A stretch of 42,582 nt of DNA from Margaritispora aquatica (Eukaryota; Ascomycota; Leotiomycetes; Helotiales; Discinellaceae), in the NCBI GenBank assembly GCA_007644065.1, contig VJWN01000043.1:1-42582 (forward strand), in the 5' to 3' direction. Under the pieces are notes generated by a model, which saw only the letters and a list, made by a program, of their open reading frames with translations, was not told where the DNA came from and made no database searches. A program made the translations under genes and the position numbers. Of the stretch, positions 19,259 through 31,022 are shown piece by piece (within the stretch, counting starts at the first letter, position 1; every line of letters begins with the position of its first letter).

Positions 19259-20038
19259 TTAGTGTAGATCTAAGGCATCTTTAATATAACTACTAGTTAA
19301 TACTACAAACACTTGAGCTTGTATAAACGCGATTCCTAATTCTAATCCAGAGAAAGCTATTATAAAAGCCAATGGTATTAAACCTAAGAAAAAGAAAACA
19401 AAACCCGATGTCATTATCTTGTAAGTGAAACCAGCCAGAATATTTAACAACATATGACCACTTAAGATATTAGCTCCTAATCTAAGACCCAATGAAACAT
19501 TTCTAGATAGATATGATATAAATTCTATCAAGACTAGTAAAGGTAATAATGCCAAAGGACACCCCGCTGGTACAAGTAAAGAAAAGAACTCTAAACCATG
19601 CTTTTGGAAACCTAATATTGTGGCTCCTAATACTACAGTAAAGCTTAATGAGAATGTAAATATAAAATGACTTGTTGACGCAAAACTATATGGAACCATA
19701 CCTATTAAATTATTTACTAAGATAAAGATAAATAGAGTATAAATGAAGGGGAAATATATTTGCCCTTTAGTTGGATTTATTTGATTTGTTACTATACTAT
19801 GTATAGTGGCATATAAAGTCTCTTGACTTATAGATCAACCATTACTTACTACTTTATTGTAGTTAGTGGCTAAGACGTTTAGACTTAATACAGCTATGGC
19901 ACCCAGAGTAAGATATAAACCAATATTGGTTAATGATACATGTAAATTACCCAACAAAGGGGCGTTTAGACTCAAAAGGTCCCTTATCTCAAACTGATCC
20001 AAAGGACTTAGAATAGATGTGTATAAAAAATATTGCAT
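19259..20038 (-). CDS. atp6: ATP synthase F0 subunit a (subunit 6)
   Basis: Subunit a of the F0 motor in the inner membrane, forming the proton half-channels next to the c-ring. ATG 20038 to a stop at 19259, 259 residues. The essential Arg is in SLGLRLGANILSGHMLLNIL (about residue 186). It has an N-terminal leader QYFLYTSILSPLDQFEIRDL similar to the cleaved presequence of fungal subunit 6. TGA is Trp at about residue 68. It follows atp8 in the same orientation, after a 476-bp spacer. Confidence 0.98.
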
Positions 20039-20514
20039 TTCTTATACCACCTATTAAATCTGCATTAATATTGCCATACTTATTAATATAACTCAGAGTG
20101 GTTATAAAGGGGGGAAGGTCGTATGTAGGAGTAATAACCCAGAGTGTAGCTATAAAGGGTTCCTAGGGTGTTGAAATAATAAGCCAGATAGTGGCTATAT
20201 TGAGGCAAGGATATTTGGCGTAAAAAAAACACTATTCCTGGACAGGAATGAATAATTAGCCTGAGAAGGCCAGAAAGATATATATAGGATAAAGCTATTT
20301 TCTTCTAATATATTAAACTAGAAAAGATTTAAGTTTATCTGTTAAAGTTATTAAGGGTAATTTAAGATTATCTTTTAATATAATATTTAACAGGGTGCTG
20401 GCCCCGATATACCTATAGACATGCGGCTAACACTATATATTTATTACTTGAACTAAAGTAATATTAATTATTTCATTACGAAATTATTATAAGATTGTCT
20501 AACCTACTAATAGA
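20039..20514. other. atp8-atp6 spacer
   Basis: 476 bp without a gene. Near 20089-20210 there are three degenerate units resembling CAGAGTG..TATAAAG. At 20237-20317 lies an 81-nt element found inverted near cob (see that entry). Confidence 0.6.
20237..20317 (+). repeat. 81-nt inverted-repeat element, copy in the atp8-atp6 spacer
   Basis: This 81-nt stretch equals the reverse complement of 30773-30853 with one mismatch. Its outer end includes the small palindrome ATTCCTGGACAGGAAT (20234-20249). The partner lies between orf121 and cob. Confidence 0.9.
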
Positions 20515-20661
20515 TTAGATTTTACTAATAAATATTCTTGATATAAATAAACGAACAAATCGTGGTAGTATGTTTTTAGAAAAAACATATATCATTATAA
20601 CAAGTAATATAAAAGCAAAAGTTATTTGATTTACAAAATAAAAAGGTACTAATTGTGGCAT
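20515..20661 (-). CDS. atp8: ATP synthase subunit 8
   Basis: Small membrane subunit of the F0 stator. ATG 20661 to TAA 20515, 48 residues, exactly the usual fungal length. It begins [17 protein letters not shown], has one membrane helix, and ends with the basic tail [17 protein letters not shown] typical of fungal Atp8. It sits upstream of atp6 in the usual order nad4-atp8-atp6-rns. Its 5' leader is duplicated upstream of orf121. Confidence 0.96.
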   Translation of the reverse strand: MPQLVPFYFVNQITFAFILLVIMIYVFSKNILPRFVRLFISRIFISKI

Positions 20662-20671
20662 TGCTTAGGAT

Positions 20672-20748
20672 TTAATTATTTAATGCTATGACTAGTTAAG
20701 CAGTTTACACATTTACATCTAATAACAGATGAATAAGTATGGGGTATT
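20672..20748 (-). repeat. atp8 5' leader, original copy of a 77-nt repeat
   Basis: This 77-nt stretch starts exactly 10 nt upstream of the atp8 ATG and is found again at 31399-31475 with two mismatches, there exactly 10 nt upstream of the orf121 ATG. It is probably the mRNA leader or translation-activator site for atp8. Confidence 0.9.
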
Positions 20749-21249
20749 ACTGACAATGACCTAATCATATGAATGGCGCTTTTATATTGAAAAGTCAATG
20801 GGGAATTTTATATTGAAAAGTCAATGGGGAATTTTTGGAGATAATAAACATCTGTTTAGATTTAACTTTAGATAAACCTCTTACAATGTATATGTTTATA
20901 AGATATAGTACGAAGACCCTATTTTAATGTATATATTATATTAGTATATGCTAGGCGTATATATTAAAAATTAGTTAGCGGATATGATATATATATATGT
21001 ATAATCTACATATATATATATTTAGACCACACCATTATACTAATAACATACTTGTCTACCTTACACACCTAATACAACTATCGTTATTGTTTTACCATAT
21101 TAACATAACCTTTATTTATATATATATATTATACTGCAATTTAAACATTATTTAACAATAATTATAGTTTAAAACTTTTAGGTGTTTAATAATCCCTACC
21201 TTTATAAAATGTTTAATGGGTTTTAAATAATATCCTAAAACTCGAACGA
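20749..21249. other. nad4-atp8 spacer with 26-nt tandem duplication
   Basis: About 500 bp of AT-rich sequence between the nad4 stop and the atp8 leader. At 20780-20831 a unit beginning TTTTATATTGAAAAGTCAAT occurs twice in tandem with a 26-nt period. There are TA-rich runs near 20980-21020. No gene is seen. Confidence 0.7.
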
Positions 21250-22713
21250 TTAGAAAATAAAAATTAAGGAAGAAACAGAGTAATGTAAACCATCTAAAAC
21301 AGGAGCCGGGTAGATACCCAATACTACTGTAAACAGAACTAATGTAAGTAATATCAAAAACTCTCGTTTATTAACATCACTTATGTTAACTTCAAAGAAT
21401 CGACTAAAGGATCCTCCAAAAGCTATTCTGTTAAACATATAAATAGTATATGCCGCAGAGAATACTATAGAAGAGCTAGCTAAAGCACCCAATATAGGTA
21501 ATCTCTCAAAAGTACCATACAAACACATAAATTCACCTACAAAATTCAAAGTAAGTGGTGTACCTGCATTACCTAAAGATAATATAAAGAATAGAATAGA
21601 AAATAAAGGCATTACCTGTGCGATACCTCTATAAAAACTAATTAATCTTGTACCAGATCTATCGTATAGTACACCTCCAGCACAAATAAATAAACCACTT
21701 GAAACAAAACCGTGTGCTAAGCCCAGAGCTATACCACCTTCTATTCCTTGTATACTATTGCTAAATACACCTATAAGGTATACTGCTGCGTGTGATACTG
21801 AACTATAAGCTATTAGTTCTTTAATATCTATGGTTCTTAAAGTACTAAAACTAGCGTAGATTATAGTTATAATACCTATAAGGTATATAATATAAGTATA
21901 CTCTATAGAGGCTTTAGGTAATAAAGGCAAGATAAGCCTAAAAATACCATATAAGCTTAATTTTAAGACAATAGCCGCTAAAATTATACTACCACTTAGA
22001 GGAGACTCAACATGAGCTTTTAATAATCAAGTGTTTAAAAATATAGTCGGAGTTTTAACTGCAAATGCTATGAATATACCATAAAATAAAAATAATTGTG
22101 TAGAATAATTAAAATTAGTTTTGTACAATGCATCGAAGTCGGTAGTACCCATTATAGAGTACATAGCTAGTATAGATAACAATAGAAATAATGAACCAAA
22201 CAATGTATATAAGAATAGGTAAAAACTGGCTCTTACTTTATTGCTTGAACCAAATAAACCTATCAATATAAATAAGGGAGGTAAAATACTTTCAAAAAAG
22301 ATGTAAAATAATAATATATCTAATGCTAAAAATACCGCCAATAAGAAACTTTCTAATAGTAAAATTATTATAACAAATGATCTTACATTATCATTAATAG
22401 AATTTCAGTTACTTAATAATGCAATAGGTGTTATTATAGTGGTCAACATAACAAAATATATAGATATCCCATCTAAACCTAAATAGAAGTCAAATGAATT
22501 AACTTGATGGTATTCTTGTACAAATTGAAATTGATTGCTGCTAAAATCAAACATTATAAAGACAATTAAAGAAACGAAAAGGTTAATAATAGAAGTACTT
22601 AATGCTATCATTCTAATACGCCTTATGTTTAAAGACGTTAAATCATAAGACATGGCTGTAGATATGCTAAAAATACCTAACATAGGAATTAATAATAAAA
22701 GTATAAGTAACAT
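21250..22713 (-). CDS. nad4: NADH dehydrogenase subunit 4
   Basis: Proton-pumping membrane subunit of complex I. ATG 22713 to TAA 21250, 487 residues, normal length, reading through TGA (Trp) near 22405 and 22027. Conserved parts include DGISIYFVMLTTIITPIALL, the RTIDIKELIAYSSVSHAAVY loop with the family Lys and His, and GNAGTPLTLNFVGEFMCLYG. No intron. The nad1-nad4 spacer is 193 bp. Confidence 0.97.
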
Positions 22714-22906
22714 ATGTATGTAAAGCCCTACTACAAATTTCCCTCAGTATCAATTAAATAATTGATATTTAATAAAACTATACATAACTGTATAGTATAA
22801 TCTGTTTAGTATATCTAAACTATAGTTTAGACCGTAAACCGTCCGTTTTATAGCTATAACTAGTTATAGCTGAATACTCAATAAACCTAATGAGTATATT
22901 GGCTAT

Positions 22907-24010
22907 TTATAGTAAAGCTATATTACTAGGAATTATTTCAAAACTATATAATATACAAGGCACTAATATAACGAAAGCAATCACAACAGGTAATAATACT
23001 GTTCAACAGAAAGACATTAACTGATCAAAACGTATTCTAGGGAAGGAAGCTCTGACTCATATGAAAATAAAAATCATCATACAAGATTTTACACCTAAAG
23101 TTAGACCATATAATAATCCTTCCAATAAAGGATCCGAAAATAAACTTTCATTATGTAAATTGTTTATGTAATAATCAAAGTCGATATATTCCATTAAACT
23201 AAATAAAGGCAGATAATCATAAAGATAACCACCTAAAAACAATATACTAGTTAGTATACAAATTAACACTATACTAGCGTATTCAGCCAAGAAAAAGAAA
23301 ACAAATATAACGGCAGCATGTTCTGTCATAAACCCACTAACAAGTTCCGATTCAGCCTCAGCTAAATCAAAAGGTGCCCTGTTAGTTTCCGCTATAGATC
23401 CTATAAAGAATATTATAAAGATTGGAAATAAGGGGATTATGAACCAGACAGCTCTTTGGGCTTCTATATTAACTGTAAGATTTAAACTTCCAGTTAACAT
23501 TACAACAAGTAAAATAGCAGAACTTAATATTAATTCATAACTAATTAATTGGGCTGTACTTCTAAGCGATCCTAAGAAAGCGTATTTACTATTTGCACTT
23601 CAACCAGCTAATAATATACCATATGTGGATAAAGAAGAAACAGCTAACATGTAAAGAATACCCAGGTTAAAATCACTTAGAGTTAAACCTGGACCATAAG
23701 GTATAACAAGGTAACCTAATAATGAGAATATTAAGGTTATAATGGGACCTAAGAAAAATAAAACTAAATTAGCTTGCGTAGGTGAAACATATTCTTTTAA
23801 AAGAAGTTTTAAAGCGTCGGCGAATGCTTGTAAAAGACCATAGTATCCTACTATGTTAGGACCCAGTCTTCTTTGCATACTAGCCATAGTTTTTCTCTCT
23901 GCTACTGTTACATACGCAACAGTTAATAATACAGGAATAGTTACCAATAAGACTTCAATGATTGAAATTAAGGTTGGATAATATAACATTATTTCGAGTG
24001 TTATATACAC
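22907..24010 (-). CDS. nad1: NADH dehydrogenase subunit 1
   Basis: Complex I subunit at the junction with the quinone site. The frame from ATG 24010 to TAA 22907 gives 367 residues with TGA Trp codons near 23598, 23055 and 22996. Signature segments are VTVAERKTMASMQRRLGPNIVGYYG and AETNRAPFDLAEAESELVSGF. A second Met 7 codons in (23989, MLYYPTLISII) may be the true start, since many fungal ND1 proteins begin close to that point. No intron is present. Confidence 0.97.
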
Positions 24011-24214
24011 TTAATATAAATATAATACATTAGACATTAGACGTTATGTTACTATATTATAATAAATTATATGTTAAATATAACTTATAAACATACTACT
24101 TAAATTTGCATATAACAAATATTAAATAGGTTTATATTAGTTATTTATTATTATTTAGAAAGTCCAATGCTGAACTAGGGTGGTTACGATTTAGTTAAAA
24201 TAAGGCAAATATGA

Positions 24215-24285
24215 ATTCTTATCCAAGACTTGAACTTGGACCCAGATATTAGAAGTATCCTGCTCTACCATTAAGCTAATAAGAG
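24215..24285 (-). tRNA. trnR: tRNA-Arg (TCT)
   Basis: Acceptor with a first-pair C-A mismatch, then TCTTAT/ATAAGA; anticodon stem GGATA/TATCT with loop CTTCTAA (TCT), T-arm CCAAG/CTTGG. It reads AGA/AGG. Its paralogue with anticodon CCT is at 19087-19157. Confidence 0.9.
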
Positions 24286-25049
24286 TTGGTATGAATAAAA
24301 ATACTTATTTTATATTAAATGTGTATAAATCTCTAGACCAGGCCCACCTAGGATTAAACAAAGCTACTCATTATATTGATATAAATCAGTGCTAGGTTTA
24401 TAATACAGGTGTTAGATATTATTAACTATCCCATGAATACGTTTTACAACTAAAGGGTGGAAGCTAGTCTATTAATATATAAAATATTAAGATCTATATA
24501 AACCTATATACGTATTATATTAAAAAACATATAACTTGGTATATACCTGAAGATACATTCATAGATCTTAGTTCGTATATAATATGTAATAATTACATAG
24601 TACTGTGTTACATTACGTAACGTTACATGTCGTAACTAACTAGCCATATACAGAACGTACTACGATGCTTAAAAGGTTAATATATAATCGGATCCTAAAC
24701 ATATGCGTTATATCTTTTAAACAGAACTAAATAAACTATCCTGCACATGAGTAAAATACTTAAGACGTACTTTAAGACTATAATTTAGTTATATAAGACC
24801 CTATATTACGTAAAGCCCCACCCCCCCCACTCTGAATTTAAGCTAATGTAAGAGGGCTGAGTTTTTTATTTAAAGCAATTAACTAACCTTAACCATATTA
24901 GATTTATACTAATTACAGTACAATCGCTGCACGATTTAACAAACACTAAGCGCACCTTAAATAAAGGTGCGTGTATAATACCTACAAATAATATAGTATT
25001 ACCCTACAAAATCATAGCAATACCTTATAGGTGTTTTTGCTTTTATTAT
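24286..25049. other. trnR(tct)-trnC spacer with C-tract and hairpin, no gene seen
   Basis: 764 bp. At 24816-24828 there is a CCCCACCCCCCCC tract, very unlike the AT-rich surroundings. At 24951-24971 a hairpin with arms CGCACCTT/AAGGTGCG is seen. I find no convincing open frame or tRNA here. Confidence 0.6.
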
Positions 25050-25121
25050 AGGTTTATGGAGGAATCGAACCCCTTATTTTCGATCTGCAATCAAAACGCA
25101 GACCCAGCCGCAACATAAACC
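25050..25121 (-). tRNA. trnC: tRNA-Cys (GCA)
   Basis: Acceptor GGTTTAT/ATAAACC is perfect; anticodon stem TTTGA/TCGAA encloses loop TTGCAGA (GCA); T-loop TTCGATT. An alternative fold with stem CTGCG/TGCAG would read TTG, but it leaves the D-arm too short and Gln is already supplied. Confidence 0.88.
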
Positions 25122-25124
25122 TTA

Positions 25125-25164
25125 TATATATATACCAGGCATATTAGTGCCTGGTATATATATA
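25125..25164. other. Perfect 17-bp hairpin upstream of trnC
   Basis: The arms TATATATATACCAGGCA (25125-25141) and their complement (25148-25164) enclose the 6-base loop TATTAG. It lies 3 nt before the 5' end of trnC and 119 nt after the orf319 stop on the transcript, so it could be a processing or 3'-end stabilising structure. Confidence 0.85.
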
Positions 25165-25283
25165 CATTAGCTGACCTAAATAATATATATATATATAGAT
25201 ATTTTTATATATGCATAAAGATCTACATATGTGAATGTATGTATATTTTTATCTAACTCGGAGGAGATATAAAAATATAAAAG

Positions 25284-26243
25284 CTAATTATGATGGTTAT
25301 TAACATTATTGTTCATGTGAATCTCTATAAACTCTATTCTAGAGTTAAGTAAAGTGGCTCGGGCTTCTGTCCGAACTTTATCTTTACTCATTGTCTCTAA
25401 ATCATTTAATATATGATTTTTTAGTTTAAATTCATATTCCGTTGTAGGTATGGCAGGCATTTTGGAAAAGGCTTCTTGTGCATAAGCCAGTTTATGGTCT
25501 AACACTTGTATTCTGGCTAAATAATTGTTTTTTTGATTTATGGCTGTTTCTAAATCCATATTCTTGAACTGACTCAGAATATGGCTATTATAGTTTAAAT
25601 GTTCGCATATTGCATCTCCTATAGGCACCTCCCCGCCCGGAACATTAAAACCAGGGCCAGGGTTTATTTTCTTGGGTCAAAAAACTGAAGTAATATCTAG
25701 ACCAGGGAATATTCTATTAGATGTAGATAAAGGTGGTTCAGTAGACGGTGCTACTTGTAAACCTTTATCCAGGGGTTGAGTATCACTATCCATGGCTCCT
25801 TTACTTAGTCCTTCACTACCAGTATAAAAAGGATGTGCTTCTTTATCTATACCCTTTCCCTTATCCCATGGCGTATTACCTGATCCGTCTTCAGATTCCA
25901 TCGCGTTATATAATTTATAACGAGGTTTAGTTATTTCGGCTGCATTTTCGCCCATTTTAAGGCGATCCAAACCAAATAGAAACTCATATAGGTTGAAGTT
26001 AATACCTTTTAGATCCATATAATCGCCCAACATGGCAATTAAGGCTGTATTAATTGTTCAACCTAATAATCCCACGCTTGCGTTGCCAAAAAAATCACTA
26101 TATTCTAGACTTAAATTACCTGATATGTAATATTTAATAGAAGTAACGATTATAATCGTTGATACAGCACCTAAAAACTTAGCAAACGTAAAATTAGTAG
26201 CGGCTTTTTTTAAAAATTTTATGTTTAATATGTTTATTTTCAT
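25284..26243 (-). CDS. orf319, free-standing ORF of unknown function, two predicted membrane segments
   Basis: One open frame from ATG 26243 to TAG 25284, 319 residues, with TGA read as Trp at about residues 62 and 189. N-terminal basic stretch, then hydrophobic segments at about 22-40 (FLGAVSTIIIVTSIKYYIS) and 56-72 (SVGLLGWTINTALIAML). A polar Gly/Asp/Pro-rich middle (about 100-210) follows, then a predicted helical, charged C-terminus with TAINQKNNYLARIQVLDHKL. No endonuclease, polymerase or maturase motif is visible. It sits between cox1 and trnC, where Pezizomycotina usually have only tRNAs or spacer. A copy of the rns leader lies 325 nt upstream of its start. I do not recognise it; an inner-membrane protein is only an inference. 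The uninterrupted length argues for selection. Confidence 0.8.
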
Positions 26244-26567
26244 TGTTGTTTTGTTTTTGGTAGTATTTTTTTCAATAGATACTACCTAACTATTCTCCAC
26301 TGTAGCAGATAAGTCACGTCATAGGTTTAAATCCCTTTTACAGTATTACATTTAAGTTAGCTTATAAATTCCAGTCTACTTAAAATAAAAACCTATATAC
26401 CCTATCCGCTAAAGGGATATAACCAAAAAGACATACTAACTCGTCCGCTAGTTTGCCTCTACTCTGTAGCGTCTAACTCATCTGTATAGATAAAAGTTAG
26501 CCCCTGCCCCCCCCACTACACCCCCTTCCCTCAGAATCACCTTTAATATATATTCTGAGTAAACCTA
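26244..26567. other. Spacer upstream of orf319 with C-tract, no gene seen
   Basis: 324 bp between the orf319 start and the duplicated rns leader. It has a C8 tract at 26507-26514 in a GC-rich patch. A short tRNA-like T-arm near 26320-26340 was seen but does not belong to a full cloverleaf. Confidence 0.5.
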
Positions 26568-26741
26568 TAAATTTTGGTTAAAATTTACAAAAATTTTGTG
26601 AAATGGTAAGTGAAAGCCAAATTTTATTTTGTAGTTATCACCATACCATTACTAAAGGGTACACATTTTTTTTAAGACCATATACTTTTAACATTATTTT
26701 TATATCACTTAAGTTTAAAAGATTAAACCCGCATAATAAGG
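26568..26741 (-). repeat. Second copy of the rns 5' leader repeat
   Basis: This is about 90% identical over 174 nt to 18547-18720, in the same orientation, but is not followed by rRNA sequence. It is 325 nt upstream of orf319 and about 540 nt downstream of the cox1 stop. It may serve as an extra promoter. Confidence 0.85.
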
Positions 26742-27043
26742 TTACAACATATAAGAATACGTATAGACATATTAATATACCTACTAATAGTATAATTAAC
26801 ACTATATAGTTAATACTTTAAATTATATTATACATAATGTTACCTAGGGACATAATGTATACGCACGTGGGGAATTATGGCACTAATCCGTGTACGATGC
26901 TTGTCAATAAAGCAGTAAAAGACGCCTTATTAGCCTTTAACTTGTGAAATATATATATATTTTATATATATATTATTTATAGATACTACACAGGCACTAA
27001 ATATGTATATAAAAATATATAAATACTTAGTCATCAGTCATAT
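26742..27043. other. Spacer, no gene seen
   Basis: About 300 bp of AT-rich sequence between the repeat and the possible orf47. It includes a TTTTATATATATA run near 26950-26980. Nothing else is recognised. Confidence 0.45.
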
Positions 27044-27187
27044 CTATCTCACGTACTTGTTTCAGTGGATGCTTATGAAAATGAAGCAATAAAACACAAA
27101 ACCTGATACCACGTCTACTAAAAGTAAAATCCGCAAAAGGAGTACGGGTAAGGTAAGACACATTAACAATAGTATAGCTAAGTGCAT
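27044..27187 (-). CDS. Possible orf47, small hydrophobic peptide
   Basis: ATG 27187 to TAG 27044, 47 residues, 97 nt after the cox1 stop. It is almost wholly hydrophobic (MHLAILLLMCLTLPVLLLRI and onward), with one TGA-coded Trp near the end and a basic tail NKYVR, like a one- or two-helix membrane peptide. It is not Atp8 or Atp9 by sequence. It may be a chance frame; there is no homology evidence. Confidence 0.3.
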
Positions 27188-27284
27188 CTCGTACGGAGGG
27201 AGCCTGATATAGACTTAATATATACTGAAGTACTCATAGTAAAGTATAACTATACTAATTAAGTATGGCTATTTCTGCGACAGC

Positions 27285-28934
<1,650 letters not shown>

Positions 28935-29488
28935 AGGTTCTACTGACAAATTGTGGGCATGGAGATGGGAAGTAGGCAAGTGATAACCCCACTACTCTTT
29001 ACTATAAGACAATAAAAGGTATTGCCAGTAACAGGTACGATAAATATTTAAATATACTTTTTTTTTAATTTTCTAAACAAGGCTAAAAAAAGTAAATATG
29101 CCTTATCTTATTATTATAAACACGAGAGGCAATATAGAAAGGCGGAGTTAAATAATAATTTTCAGTACCATTACTAAAGATTCTACTATAAACTACTACG
29201 CCTATACGGTATATACTAAGTTAAATATTAAAGTAGGCGGGCGTGCCGAAGCTCCATAAGGTGTTTAAAGACAACACTTATTGCGCATTTGTAATAATAT
29301 ATATTTAACTTAGGGGGGGGAATAAGACCCTAAGTTAAATAAACTAACGCTAGTTTTTATAAATATACGTAGATTATTATACGTACTAGGCTAAATAAAG
29401 GCAATGCTATAGAATATAAGACCTTAAATATAAAACATTGTTAAGTTTAGACATATATGGTACATGGTTATACATTAGACCCTATAAA
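28935..29488. other. cob-cox1 spacer with G8 hairpin, no gene seen
   Basis: 554 bp, mostly AT-rich. The main feature is the hairpin at 29302-29341. I see no tRNA or open frame of note. Confidence 0.6.
29302..29341. other. Hairpin with G-tract in the loop
   Basis: Perfect 14-bp arms TATTTAACTTAGGG (29302-29315) and complement (29328-29341); the 12-base loop begins with five further G, giving a G8 run at 29313-29320. It lies between cob and cox1 and may be an RNA-processing signal. Confidence 0.8.
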
Positions 29489-30649
29489 TTATTGCTTGGG
29501 AGCAGATAATTCAATTAAAGTGTTCTCTAAAAGGGAGACCAAAGGCACTATAATTAAGAAGTGAGAAAAATATATAACGGTACTTATCTGACCAAATTCT
29601 ATAAAGGGTGATTCCACATGTTTGGCACCTAAAACCATTAAAATTAAGAAATTAGCCACAAAAATGTAGAAAGATACTTTACTTAAAGGTCTAAATTGTA
29701 TACCTCTACTTCTACTTAAGTCAGTATAAGGCATAGCTAATAATATTAATATAGCACTAAGCATTGCTATAACACCTAACAATTTGTTAGGTATGGATCT
29801 TAATATAGCATAGAAAGGTAAAAGATATCACTCAGGCACTATGGCAGGTGGTGTCTGCATTGGATTAGCCATAACATAGTTATCACTATCACCTAACAAG
29901 TTAGGCATGAAGAAAACTAATACGCTCAATATAATTATAAATAGGAATATAGTAACTAAATCTTTAAATAAAAAATATGGTGCAAAAGGTAGTCTATCAT
30001 AATTACCCGAAACACCTAAAGGATTACCTGATCCTGCACCGTCATGTAGGGCTATTAAGTGCATTAATACTAATGCAGCCAAGACGAACGGTAATACAAA
30101 ATGTAAGGCGAAAAATCTATTAAGTGTGGCATTGTTAACTGAAAAACCACCTCATAAAAATTCAACTATATCTTGCCCTATTCAAGGTATAGCACTCATA
30201 AGATTAGTTATAACTGTAGCACCTCACAGGCTCATTTGCCCATATGGTAAAACATAACCTAAAAAGGCTGTAACTATCATTAATATAAATATAATAGTAC
30301 CTAATGTTCATACCAATGTTCTAGGTGCTCTGTATGATCCATAATATAAACCTCTACCTATGTGTAGATATACTAAAAAGAAAAAGGCCGAAGCAGTATT
30401 ACTGTGTAAATAACGGATTAATCACCCGTTATTAACATCCCGCATTATATGTTCCACGGAATTAAATGCTTCCAGTACACTAGGATTGTAGTGCATGGCT
30501 AGAGTTACACCTGTAACTATTTGAATAGCTAAACAAAAAGCTAATAGAGAACCGAAATTTCATAAATAACTTAAGTTACTTGGTTGAGGTGAATCGATGA
30601 TATATGAATTCACCAATCTTAATAAGGGGTGGCTTTTAAATATTCTCAC
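29489..30649 (-). CDS. cob: Apocytochrome b, probable GTG start
   Basis: Haem-binding subunit of complex III. The frame 30649-29489 gives 386 residues, the normal size, without introns. The family N-terminus [20 protein letters not shown] is present, but the codon before Arg is GTG (30649-30647), where relatives have ATG; there is no in-frame ATG between an upstream TAA and this point. Haem-ligand regions include [20 protein letters not shown], and the C-terminus is LIELSAPKQ. Either GTG is used as start (allowed in code 4) or one base is miscalled. It follows the composite nad5-cob region. Confidence 0.96.
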
Positions 30650-30772
30650 GTGGCTATTAGTTAGTGCCCTATTTTTTTATAGTAGTTAGAATGGAAGTTT
30701 AACATTTCATACTTATAGTACATATAGTATTAATATATATATTAATATATATATATTAATACATATACCTAA

Positions 30773-30853
30773 TTTAATATATTAGAAGAAAATAGCTTTA
30801 TCTTATATATATCTTTCTGGCCTTCTCAGGCTAATTATTCATTCCTGTCCAGG
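30773..30853 (-). repeat. 81-nt inverted-repeat element, copy upstream of cob
   Basis: This is the reverse complement of 20237-20317 with one mismatch. It lies 123 nt upstream of the cob start and 169 nt downstream of the orf121 stop. It is therefore a piece of the atp8-atp6 spacer placed in opposite orientation. Confidence 0.9.
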
Positions 30854-31022
30854 GATTGCGTATTTTTTACGCAAAAAAAGAATTGAAAGATAGATATACT
30901 AAAGTTAAACAAGAGTAAAGAAAAAAAAAACAAATGAAGAAGAGATTAGGTAATTATTAATCCAATATATAAGAGGTTATTATTTATTAAAAATTAATAA
31001 CAATGACAAAAACTTTGTGTAA

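Noticed and set aside
25050..25121. A second tRNA-Gln (TTG)
   Set aside because: The alternative stem CTGCG/TGCAG takes bases needed for the D-arm; the fold with TTTGA/TCGAA and anticodon GCA (Cys) is regular and Cys would otherwise be missing.
26303..26350. A truncated tRNA on the plus strand (T-arm-like AGGTTTAAATCCC with CTGTA/TACAG ends)
   Set aside because: It is only about 46 nt long, and no anticodon or D-arm can be folded.
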